From Strongylocentrotus purpuratus (taxonomy: Eukaryota; Echinodermata; Echinoidea; Camarodonta; Strongylocentrotidae): a stretch of 64,000 nucleotides of DNA. How positions within the stretch are numbered: position 1 is the first letter of the stretch; every line of letters begins with the position of its first letter. Made by a program: the position numbers and the translations under genes. Below are positions 11,101-18,335 of the stretch, one piece after another. The stretch spans positions 5,266,352-5,330,351 of the forward strand of contig NW_022145596.1 in NCBI RefSeq assembly GCF_000002235.5, read 5' to 3'. The notes beneath the pieces were generated by a model. That model was not told where the DNA came from. It was given only the letters and a program-made list of their open reading frames with translations, and did not search any database.

Positions 11101-14100
11101 AGTAGGGCAGTGTGCCTTTAAGAGTATCAGGCTGGTTGAAAATAATTGAATAATGATCCATGCTGTGAAAGAAACTATTTAATTTCTATAACCCTTTTTT
11201 CTCTTGAATGTGAAGGTGTTGCCGACCTTCCATGTCTACCCGTCGACACCCGCTCATGTGGACTACATGAAGAGGAACGTGAATGGACCATCTTTCTTTA
11301 TGGATGAGGAATTTAAGATTGATGTCTTGAACAAGCAGGCCCAAGCCCTTACACAGCTGGACCTTGCGGAACACCCTGGTAAGCAGTGAAAGAAAGAGAT
11401 GATTCCCCCTCCCCCTATTGAACTTGAGACTAAATTTGTTGTAATTTGACACCCTTGATTCTTACCGCCTACATTTTGTTGTATTTACGTGTTCGAAATG
11501 CGGTGTAGTAGGCTAAAAGTTTGATGGGCTGATGGAATCGCTATGCCCTGGATAGAAGTGGTTGGAACGTCATCAATAAGGTCACAAAGGGTCAGTCATG
11601 ACTCGTAGGACGACAAGGACGAGGATGTGTTTATTGTTCTATCGTTGACATTCATCAACATATTTATGCAATTTATTCAAAGGGGTGTAGCTTAATCTTA
11701 CTCCTTTAACATCACAACCCTGCTCCTTTCCATATAGATGATTTATATGCCTATGTTTTGACCATTTCCAGAAAACCCAACGAGTAGATAACTACCATTT
11801 CCTGTTCTTTGTAGAGCCCCTCACCATATACGACATAGCCTTGTGCCTTTTTGTCTATGATATTTGTGTACAGTCGAACCTGTATATTAAGGCCACCCAA
11901 GGAATACAGAAAAGGCAAATGCGATAGACAGGTGACCTTTCTAGGCAGGTTATGCAATACATACATACATACAGCCTTTATAGAGAGACTGCTATTGAGG
12001 AAGGCTTGACTGTATTTGTGATTTTCTTTTATAGACATCCCAACAGAAGTGGATAACTACCACTCTCTGTTTCCTCTGGAGCCTTCACCCAAGACGCCCA
12101 TGGACAAATCAAGTACGTTTGGCTACACCACAACATGTTACAAGGCTATGAACAAGAAGGACAGCAAACTCTACTGCCTTAGGAGGATACATGGTAAGGG
12201 CTCACTCCCAAAGCTGTGAAATGATAGCTTTCGTACTTACACCAACTAGAGTGCATCACATCTGCTGTGCACATTTGTTTCTATGGCTGCGTACAAGCCA
12301 TGGCTAATATTACCACGCTTTCTGACATTTCCTTGCCCTCCTGTTGTAAAACATGCAGCAAACCCACAAAGAGATATCTCGATCTGCATTGAGTAGTAGG
12401 GACACTGTTCATCTTATGGAGAATCCACTTCACGCCTGGACAAAGTCCGGACTCGAACCTCCTTTCAAAGTCATTCGAGAAGCCTGCATCAAGTGAAGAT
12501 TGGAGTGAATAGGGCTCATAGTAGCTTTAGGTCGGGGCCACACCTGAGCCTGGACCATAAACTTTTCTACCCCTAGTATGAAAGGTCAAGTTCACAACTA
12601 GGGCTTCTCGTAAATAGTTGTGTTGTCCATAAGTATCATCCCGAAAGTTCACAACTTATAGCAGACACTTGGGCCCGAATTCACAAAGGAGGTTTAAATT
12701 TAACCCATGGTTTAAACCCTCATTTACATAACCCATGGTCTAAAATTAGCGCAAAATAAGCGTGCCTTGCCTTGCGCGCGACTAATATGGACATCAGACT
12801 GTCCTGTTTAGCAAATTCAATATTCAATATCTCATGTTTGCCTTTTCTTTCCAGGTTTTCGAGTGGGAGTCACGCAGTGGATGGTGCTAGTAGACAAATG
12901 GAAAAAGCTTCAACACTCTAACATAGTTTCCCTCAGGGAAGTCTTTTCGACTAAAGCTTTTGGAGAGCATTGTGAGTAGTAATAAAAACAAACATTTTTT
13001 ATTGGCTCTCTCTCTCTACAAAGGCCATTTGTGGTCATCTCTGAGTTTATCACTAAGATGTTTTACATTTGTTGTAGAACCTGTGTAGAAAGGTCACCTG
13101 TTTACTCAGTTTTCCTCTGAGTTCTGAAAAGACAGCATAGTCTAACCAGCTATAGTGGCCACCTCTCTAATAAGGCCTTTCATCTGCTGTCATCTAAAAC
13201 GTCTCTCATTGTATCGTCAACCCTAGAATATAGAAGTTTTTTAATTTTAATTAGTGAAAAGGGGTATCAGCTACTATCAGCTTTGACACTTGGTTTATTT
13301 TTGCCTTTCAGCCATCGTTTTTGTACATGACTACCACCCTGGTGCTACAACGCTCATGTCGAGACATTTTGGTCATTCTGGTGGTCTCAACTCATTCCGG
13401 AAAGGACATAGCGGCCCTTTCCCTGGTTCTCGAGGTAGGAGTATTCTTGGTTGCCTTTCAAATTCACTTGCTCATTTATTAATATCAGTGTTGAAATCTA
13501 TCTTCCTCATTAGCAGTATAGGTGATAAGAAGATGCGTGAGTATATATATATATTTCCTGATTCATTCTTGATTTCAGGAGGTTAGGATATGTGGTTTAG
13601 GAAGACACTAATGGTTATTACATACTGATTTATCTCTTTGCTGATCTATAGTGGAGCAATGATGATGTCATATATTATTCATGTTAGTTCAGTTAGTAGA
13701 GAACTAACTGCTCTGCTCCCTTTGAAATTGAATGGCTAAGTTTGAGATACTTTCTTCTTTTGTCTAAACAACAGATTTTAGTGTACCTTATGATTAAGAG
13801 TTGATTTAGCATTTGAAAATAACATGATTCTGTCTTTGTACTCCACAGGGGGCGGAGGTGGAGGCGGGGGTAGCGGTGGCCCGAACGGACCGCGAGGCCA
13901 CAGCGCCGGCCTTCTACCTGAGGGTTTGATCTGGACATACATTGTCCAGCTGAGCTCTGCCCTGCGTGCCATCCACACTGCCGGCCTGGCTTGCCGGGTC
14001 ATGGACCCCACAAAGATTCTTATCCTGGCCAAGTCCAGGTTAAGGGTCAACTGCGTGGGCATCTTTGATGTGTTGACCTTTGACCCCAGTCAGTCGAATC

Positions 14101-17100
14101 CTCTTGCCATGATCTCACATTATCAGGTGAGAACAAGCTTCAATATTATCCTGGATTTAATTTGGTAGTGAAATTGCAAGAAATTCTGTCAAAAGTAAAT
14201 TTTAATATTGAATTTTTATACATTTCTTTGTTATTTGATCATTAAAGTGCCATACATCACTCACAACTCAAGATATAGACAACGCTAACTTGCAATTAAT
14301 TGGAAGACTTGTGATCTTTCATGTGAAGGTGATGTCAGACTAAAGCAATTATGGTAAATGCATAATCTTGGTCTTAATCAAAGTAATTTGTACTGTCCAA
14401 TGACGGCAAGAAGACCTGATCTCTCTCTGGAAGGTGATCTTAGCCTTAACATGCAATTCAGTCCAAGTACAAGGTTGTGACAAAGGTCATGATGACTATC
14501 GTTATCAAGGTCATAATCAAATTTATTTGTCCTGTTCAATCACAGCAAGAAGACCTGATCTCTCTTGGGAAGGTGATCTTAGCTCTAGCCTGCAATTCGG
14601 TCCAGAGTATCCAACGTCAAAGGTTGTCTGCCTCCGTGGACCTTGTAGCGCATCAGTATTCAGCCGACCTCAAAAATTTGGTCTTGTAAGTATACAAGAT
14701 TCATCTTTTTATCTATTTTATCTTCCATGGTATTAGTTATCATTTTAGTGTCAAACAAAAAAGTAGTTGATTCTGCATAAAGATGATCTTGAGCTAGTTC
14801 TCATACACATGCTCCTGGGATTATCTCGAACCTTCTCCTAGCAATGGTCCCCTCAATGTCTTCTTTGTCTCCTTCTGATGCTGGTGAACCCATGTTCAGT
14901 ATTAGAGTGCTAAACGGTGAATGGCGTGAGGGATTAAGATTAAGTGAGGATTAGCTCTGATTGTCATTGGGGGAGATTGTTATACTATTCAGTCATCTGC
15001 ACTGTGTAGTGTATTGTGTTAAAATCCCCCTTATTAATGGTAAAGATCAATTTTGGAAATGCCCCCCTCTCGAAAAAGGAAATGGAAGCTCTTATTACCA
15101 GTCATGTAAAAGAATATGTTTTGACTAATACGTGATGATACAAATTTTGCAGAGAAACCGCCTACTAATTGATATATTTGGTCCGGATAGATATCGTGCA
15201 CATGTCGCGCACGTGTCACGCAGTCCCATATACATCTTTCTGTGTACAGTGCTTGCAACTTTACCAAGACTGGGCCAAATTTCTTATCATTTTGATGATT
15301 CCAGGACATTGCAGTACACACCAATAATTATATGCTAGATGATCAATCTTTTCTGATCGATTCCACAACGTTTCTTTCACAATGCAATCGCATGACCATA
15401 ACTGGTCTTTATCTTTAAAGGCATCTTTAAGAGTACCTTGTAAGTTCTTGCAGTAAATTGCAACCATAGAGATAATCTTTGGAAGTCGATCTTCAAAAAT
15501 GGATATAAGTTGACAGTCAGATGCAGCCGAATCTAATCAAAATGATAAAAAATTGCTGAACAACACAGCTAACGTATTGATGGGGTGATCAACCAAATTT
15601 CCTCTTTTCTCATTGTCTGCTGTTTACAATTTTATGTGTACTGTGTGTTGGCAGTCCTAATTCTCTGTGCTTTTCAGCACTGTAACAAAGTTTTAATGTC
15701 ATTTAGTGAACTTAAAGCCCCACTGTACTACTTGTAGCTACTTGTGCCCTCTATATAGCAAACAATGCCTAATCGGTGCCTGTTGGTCCCCCATGATCCC
15801 ATATTTCTTATGTTAATTGAGAGCTGATTTGATGAGATAACCACCTGTCAGTGACCTTGCAGGGAGGTCTAATCCCCCCTGGCCAAACTAGTGCTGACAA
15901 GCTTCAATATATGACTACCTTTTCAGCTTGGCTAAAGTCATTTAGCACTGGTAAATATGTTTGATTAAGCCAAACTATTTACTAATTAGTGTTACTATTA
16001 TTTTATTGTGTAACTAGATACCTTCTGACCAGCCAGCCTCGCCCCCGTTCTGTGAACGACATCATGCCTATGATTGGTGCAAGGTTCTACACCCAGCTGG
16101 ATGCTGCTCTCATGTGCAATGATGTGCTAGAGGAGCAGTTATCAAGGGAGATCCAAAATGGCCGCCTGTTCAGACTCCTCTGTAAACTGGGAGTCATGAA
16201 TGAAAGACCCGAGTAAGTATCGTTAGACTGTGACATGATTTTGATGGTGGAAAAGCTTGGCCATCATGATGCAGTGTATCTGTGTTCTGTCTCTCACTTT
16301 TAGAAGAACATTTTGTGTTGCAAAGTTTCGAGAAAGACTGATTTGATTTCCTCTGAGGGCATTTTAAACTCCTTCTTCATGGTGTATTTACCACTGTGTA
16401 GTCAGTAATGTTTTGTCCCTAGTAGTCTCCAGCATTAGTTGTACGTACTTTAAACAAAGAAGATATAAAGTTTCAGTGTGCCTTCAATTTCACATTACAT
16501 GTATCTCTCCCTTTTCTTTACCATATTCTCTCTCTCCCTCTCTTCTGTCTTCTCTTCTTCCTTCTCTCTCTCTCTCTCTCCTTCGTATATCTTCTTCTGC
16601 ACCACTGCCTTGCTCTCCTCTCATCCCCCCATTCATCTAATCATTCTGTTCCTTCCCTTCCACTCTTGTAGATTCCATGGTGATGTGCAGTGGGCAGAGA
16701 CTGGTGACCGTTACCTTCTCAAGCTCTTCAGAGATCACTTATTTCATCAGGTCAAAGAGACTGGTAACCCTTGGATTGATCTTTCTCACATTGTTCAGTG
16801 CCTCAACAAGGTAAGTCAAATATCGACTTGTGTTGCCAATTTACAAGCAATATCCAGGTGCCGTTACAACACAGGTATCCACAGATTTTGCCTTATCTGA
16901 TCTTTAAAACAAAAAGAGAGGTGCTCTAACATATGCTTCAGCGACAATCACTGACAAACTTCACGGTGTTAAAATAGGGTCACAATCATGTATTAGGCTG
17001 GGTTAAGATCATAGTATGGGTTACATCGAATGTTTGGTTCAGGGTTAAACTTGAGTCTTCTGTTAGTGTAGAATATCGACCTCAGACTAAGAGTCGCCAG

Positions 17101-17818
17101 ATAATTTTTAGTAAAAAAAAAGTGGCTGAAAAATTGGAAAAGATTTTATTTTCGAGTCTTTATTCGTGTTCACAAATTTATCAAAAACTTCAAATGTTGT
17201 ATCACTATGTATCTCTAAACTTGAATAACCTGGTCAGAATTTGAATTGATTGTATCCGAGCTTATAGTTCCAAATCTCCAACAGCCAGTTGAAATTCGTG
17301 TTCATTTTAATGCACATGTTTTAATGGGATGTCATCAACCTTGTAGCTATCATGGTTTTATGAAATGATACCTTAATTTCTTCTCATTTTTACACTTTGT
17401 TGAATTATAATTTTACATAAACATGGCTTGGTATGACATTGGGATTACTTATTTATTGTTGACATTGTCTTAATATACAGTGAAACCTGTCTATAATGAC
17501 CATCCAAGGGAGACAAGAAAAGTGGTCTTTATAGGCAGGTGGTCTTTGTAAACAGGTGGTCACTAAAGCAGGTTTTAATGTACATGTAAGCAGAGTCTTT
17601 AATACTGGAGAGGTAGTCACATAGAGTCATATTTTTTCTGCCACTCTACCATTTTGTTGCAGCTTGATGCAGGGATCCCAGAGAAGGTCTGCCTGATGTC
17701 ACGTGATGAGCAAAACATCTTGGTGGTCTCATATAGCGATCTTAAACACTGCTTTCAAACCACCTTCAGTGAAGTGTTTCAAGCGTCTCAACCATCTCCA
17801 GAAAACATTGGCCACTGA
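5135..17818 (+). CDS. PAN3: PAN3, PAN2-PAN3 deadenylation complex subunit (15 joined exons)
   Basis: PAN3 is the adaptor of the cytoplasmic PAN2-PAN3 poly(A) nuclease. It binds PABP on the poly(A) tail through PAM2 motifs, recruits the PAN2 nuclease, and can contact GW182/TNRC6 in miRNA-directed decay. Fifteen exons, all bounded by AG and GT, join in phase into 778 codons and end at TGA 17816-17818. Family landmarks in order are [22 protein letters not shown], a divergent kinase fold ([20 protein letters not shown]), [13 protein letters not shown] where HRD would lie, [13 protein letters not shown] where DFG would lie, [20 protein letters not shown], and the knob ([39 protein letters not shown]). 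Loss of HRD and DFG is normal for this pseudokinase. Approximate layout by comparison with human PAN3 from memory: PAM2-like region 95-210, pseudokinase 354-641, coiled coil 642-680, knob 681-778. Human long forms are about 890 residues and carry a CCCH finger not found here. Confidence 0.96.
6280..6374 (+). CDS. PAN3: PAN3 exon 2
   Basis: Acceptor TTTATAG is preceded by a run of about 14 C that serves as the pyrimidine tract. The donor is CAG/GTAACA. It encodes [17 protein letters not shown] and ends KLQHLMQ, matching the human segment with DSYFSTSF and a PLMQ ending. It enters in phase 1 and leaves in phase 0. Confidence 0.85.
6872..6983 (+). CDS. PAN3: PAN3 exon 3
   Basis: Acceptor TTTTAG and donor CCAG/GTTTGT (a weaker donor than most in this gene). 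It encodes a low-complexity Ser/Gly-rich linker beginning [14 protein letters not shown], the counterpart of the Ser-rich RMTNSSSSPS part of human PAN3. It enters phase 0 and leaves phase 1. Confidence 0.82.
7691..7758 (+). CDS. PAN3: PAN3 exon 4
   Basis: A 68-base exon between CTTTTGCAG and GAG/GTTAGT. It encodes [20 protein letters not shown] and ends ALE, the likely counterpart of the human SSLFNDFGALN region. It ends in phase 0, so its final residues sit directly before the GMEFVP start of exon 5. The human insert between these points (an alternatively spliced basic segment) has no counterpart visible here. Confidence 0.82.
8734..9082 (+). CDS. PAN3: PAN3 exon 5, PABP-binding (PAM2-like) region
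   Basis: A 349-base exon between CAATAG and TCGG/GTGAGT. It encodes a Pro-rich disordered segment with four short EFxP motifs at protein residues 97-100 (EFVP), 109-112 (EFQP), 153-156 (EFKP) and 169-172 (EFVP). The second, [11 protein letters not shown], best matches the single human PAM2 core NPTASEFIPKG. The fourth, [10 protein letters not shown], has the exact spacing of the PAM2 consensus LNxxAxEFxP. PAM2 motifs bind the MLLE domain of poly(A)-binding protein. The exon is richer in G and C than its flanking introns. Confidence 0.92.
9971..10206 (+). CDS. PAN3: PAN3 exon 6
   Basis: Acceptor CCTAAG, donor ATT/GTAAGT. It encodes [20 protein letters not shown], close to human SAGSSPLHSP, and then [19 protein letters not shown], close to human [16 protein letters not shown]. 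The latter is a highly conserved landmark before the pseudokinase. The exon is GC-rich and enters phase 1, leaves phase 0. Confidence 0.95.
10226..10484. mobile_element. MITE with long terminal inverted repeats in PAN3 intron 6
   Basis: The left end TATATCGGGGTTCAGTGACA continues CAAAGACGTAACTCCAT. The right end is its near-perfect inverse (ATGGAGTTATGTCTTTGTGT, CACTGACC, CGATATA). Terminal repeats are about 35 bp in a 259 bp element with no coding capacity. It lies 20 bases after the exon 6 donor. Confidence 0.75.
10915..11122 (-). mobile_element. MITE family 1, copy in PAN3 intron 6
   Basis: An inverted copy of the element at 15711-15905 and 48052-48247. Shared blocks, read on the minus strand, are TAGCTACTTG, ATCGGTGCCTGTTGGTCCCC, CATGATCC, GAGATAG/GAGATAA and CTTGCAGG-like sequence. 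Its ends, CTTTAAAGGCA at left and TGCCTTTAAG at right, form short terminal inverted repeats. Confidence 0.75.
11216..11378 (+). CDS. PAN3: PAN3 exon 7
   Basis: Acceptor TGTGAAG after a TTTTTTCTCTT tract, donor CCTG/GTAAGC. It encodes [29 protein letters not shown] and [12 protein letters not shown], matching human PNYHIYPPTAPHVAYM, APSFFMADEL and TMAQIDQADMP. This helical stretch leads into the pseudokinase N-lobe. Confidence 0.95.
11869..12012 (+). repeat. Palindromic ACCTG repeat family, copy in PAN3 intron 7
   Basis: Opens ACAGTCGAACCTGTATATTA, with GGCCACCCAAGG, GACAGGTGACC, TTTATAGAGAGACTG and closes GGCTTGACTGTA. The ends are inverse of each other (ACAGTC...GACTGT). It shares block order with 17478-17584. 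Confidence 0.55.
12035..12193 (+). CDS. PAN3: PAN3 exon 8, pseudokinase N-lobe
   Basis: Acceptor TTTTATAG, donor CATG/GTAAGG. It encodes [36 protein letters not shown] and LYCLRRIHG, matching human [34 protein letters not shown] and PYCLRRIHG. In PAN3 this lobe retains nucleotide binding although the domain is catalytically dead. Confidence 0.97.
12855..12971 (+). CDS. PAN3: PAN3 exon 9, pseudokinase N-lobe
   Basis: Acceptor TTTCTTTCCAG, donor CATT/GTGAGT. It encodes [40 protein letters not shown], matching human LVNTKCMVLVDMWKKIQHSN and IVTLREVFTTKAFAE. This covers the helix and strands around the kinase gatekeeper area. Confidence 0.97.
13312..13434 (+). CDS. PAN3: PAN3 exon 10, pseudokinase
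   Basis: Acceptor GCCTTTCAG, donor CGAG/GTAGGA. It encodes [20 protein letters not shown], matching human SLVFAYDFHAGGETMMSRHF, then a diverged loop [20 protein letters not shown] that replaces the human TKRKWGQHEGPLPR loop. Phase 1 at both ends. Confidence 0.94.
13849..14126 (+). CDS. PAN3: PAN3 exon 11, pseudokinase C-lobe
   Basis: Acceptor CTCCACAG, donor CAG/GTGAGA. It begins with eight glycines and [10 protein letters not shown], an insertion not seen in human PAN3, then resumes family sequence [40 protein letters not shown] and [20 protein letters not shown]. The positions of HRD and DFG are occupied by CRVMD-type and GIFDV sequences, as in other PAN3 pseudokinases. The exon has the highest G and C content of the gene. 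Confidence 0.96.
14346..14484 (+). pseudogene. Decayed tandem copy of PAN3 exon 12 (pseudoexon)
   Basis: Bases 14407-14480 match the start of exon 12 (14546 on) at a constant offset of 139 bp, including the shared CAAGAAGACCTGATCTCTCT and GCAATTC. Similarity continues upstream through about 40 bases of intron (ATCxxGGTCxTAATCAAA, then TTTGTxCTGTxCAAT), so exon and acceptor region were duplicated together. The copy has GACGG where the real acceptor has CACAG, so the AG is lost; one Gly codon is now TGG; and several bases are missing after GTCCA, after which similarity fades. It is not expected to be spliced. Confidence 0.8.
14546..14685 (+). CDS. PAN3: PAN3 exon 12, pseudokinase C-lobe
   Basis: Acceptor CAATCACAG, donor GTCTT/GTAAGT leaving phase 2. 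It encodes [20 protein letters not shown] then [20 protein letters not shown] and DLKNLVL, matching human [20 protein letters not shown] and SSDLKNLILYLL. A decayed copy of its first 75 bases and its upstream intron lies 139 bp upstream. Confidence 0.96.
15081..15395 (+). repeat. Dispersed element in PAN3 intron 12
   Basis: The left third matches 1889-2002 in inverse. The right part (15205-15395) matches 62208-62397 in direct orientation: CTTTACCAAGACT, GGxCAAATTT, ATTTTGATGA, CACACCAATA, then TTCTTTCACAATGCAATCGC. Together these define one family with three partial copies in the window. Confidence 0.65.
15711..15905 (+). mobile_element. MITE family 1, copy in PAN3 intron 12
   Basis: Starts CTTAAAGCCCCACTGTACTA and shares CTTGTAGCTACTTG, CAAACAATGCCTAATCGGTG, TTGGTCCCCCATGATCC, TTCTTATGTTAA, GATGAGATAACCACCTGTC and AGTGACCTTGCAGGG with the copy near 48 kb. 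No coding capacity. Confidence 0.8.
16018..16212 (+). CDS. PAN3: PAN3 exon 13, end of pseudokinase and coiled coil
   Basis: Acceptor TGTAACTAG, donor CCCGA/GTAAGT. It encodes [40 protein letters not shown] and [20 protein letters not shown], close to human [20 protein letters not shown] and [19 protein letters not shown]. The [11 protein letters not shown] part belongs to the coiled coil that dimerises PAN3, and the end starts the knob domain that contacts PAN2. Confidence 0.97.
16672..16810 (+). CDS. PAN3: PAN3 exon 14, C-terminal knob
   Basis: Acceptor CTCTTGTAG after an exceptionally long CT-rich tract (about 16500-16670), donor AACAAG/GTAAGT. It encodes [20 protein letters not shown] and [20 protein letters not shown], nearly identical to the human [20 protein letters not shown] and WIDLSHIISCLNKL segments of the knob domain. 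Confidence 0.97.
17478..17584 (+). repeat. Palindromic ACCTG repeat family, copy in PAN3 intron 14
   Basis: ACAGTGAAACCTGTCTATAA, then TGACCATCCAAGGGAGACAA, GTGGTCTTTATAGGCAGGTG, GTCTTTGTAAACAGGTGGTC and AAGCAGGTTTTAATGTA. This alternation of GACCA and TGGTC with ACCTG and CAGGT is self-complementary and is typical of a foldback element seen widely in marine invertebrates. Confidence 0.65.
17663..17818 (+). CDS. PAN3: PAN3 exon 15, C-terminus and stop
   Basis: Acceptor TTTGTTGCAG, stop TGA 17816-17818. It encodes [20 protein letters not shown] and [19 protein letters not shown], close to human LDAGVPEKISLISRDEKSVL and VTYSDLKRCFENTFQEL. The final [12 protein letters not shown] has no resemblance to the human tail. 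The last 80 bases of the exon are the first unit of a degenerate tandem array that runs on into the 3' UTR. Confidence 0.96.
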   Translation, partial: LDAGIPEKVCLMSRDEQNILVVSYSDLKHCFQTTFSEVFQASQPSPENIGH

Positions 17819-18335
17819 TACCAAGTCTGATGATCATCGGTCTCTTTAATGTCACACAATGCTTTCTGATGAGTGACTGTGGGAGAATGTTTATTACGAG
17901 CATCTCCGTCACGATAATTATCGGTCTCTTATAGCAAGTCTGATCGTGGCTCGATTTCATCTCGAACAATTCTTTCAGAATAAAATGAGCAAATGTTACA
18001 AGCGTGTAAAGCATCTCCAGAAAAGATTGGTTACTCTTAGGAAGTCTTATCTATACTCTTTTACAATGATCTTAAGTGCTGCTTTCAGAACATCCCTAGG
18101 GAAGTGCCAGAAATATTGACCACTCATGAGCAAGTCTGATTATTACTCTCTTTAATCTCAAATACTGTCTTCAAAATACCTTCGGCAAAGAATTCCAACA
18201 ATCTTCAGAAAGTATTAGTCACTGACAATGCTAGCACAGCTTGAGAACACATTCAGCAAAATGTTTGAAGCGTTCCAACCCAGGCCAGAAATATTGGTCA
18301 TTGGTCAAGTCCCGTCCGCACTCGTCAATCTTCTC
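17738..18335 (+). repeat. Degenerate tandem array from PAN3 last exon into the 3' UTR
   Basis: About six diverged units of 85-113 bp start near 17738, 17851, 17961, 18068, 18157 and 18243. Unit 1 is the coding tail of PAN3 plus the first bases of 3' UTR. The best pair is units 1 and 4: both open GATCTTAA, share TGCTTTCA, then CCAGAAA-ATTG-CCACT, GCAAGTCTGAT or CCAAGTCTGAT, and TCTCTTTAAT. Units 3, 5 and 6 keep the CTCCAGAAA or CCAGAAA and ATTGGT/ATTAGTCA core. Identity looks moderate, so the array is old. A possible poly(A) signal AATAAA lies at 17979-17984 inside unit 3. Confidence 0.78.

Noticed and set aside
14434..14736. 100-codon frame overlapping PAN3 exon 12 in another frame
   Set aside because: It runs through the pseudoexon, intron and exon in the wrong frame; the PAN3 frame matches the protein family.
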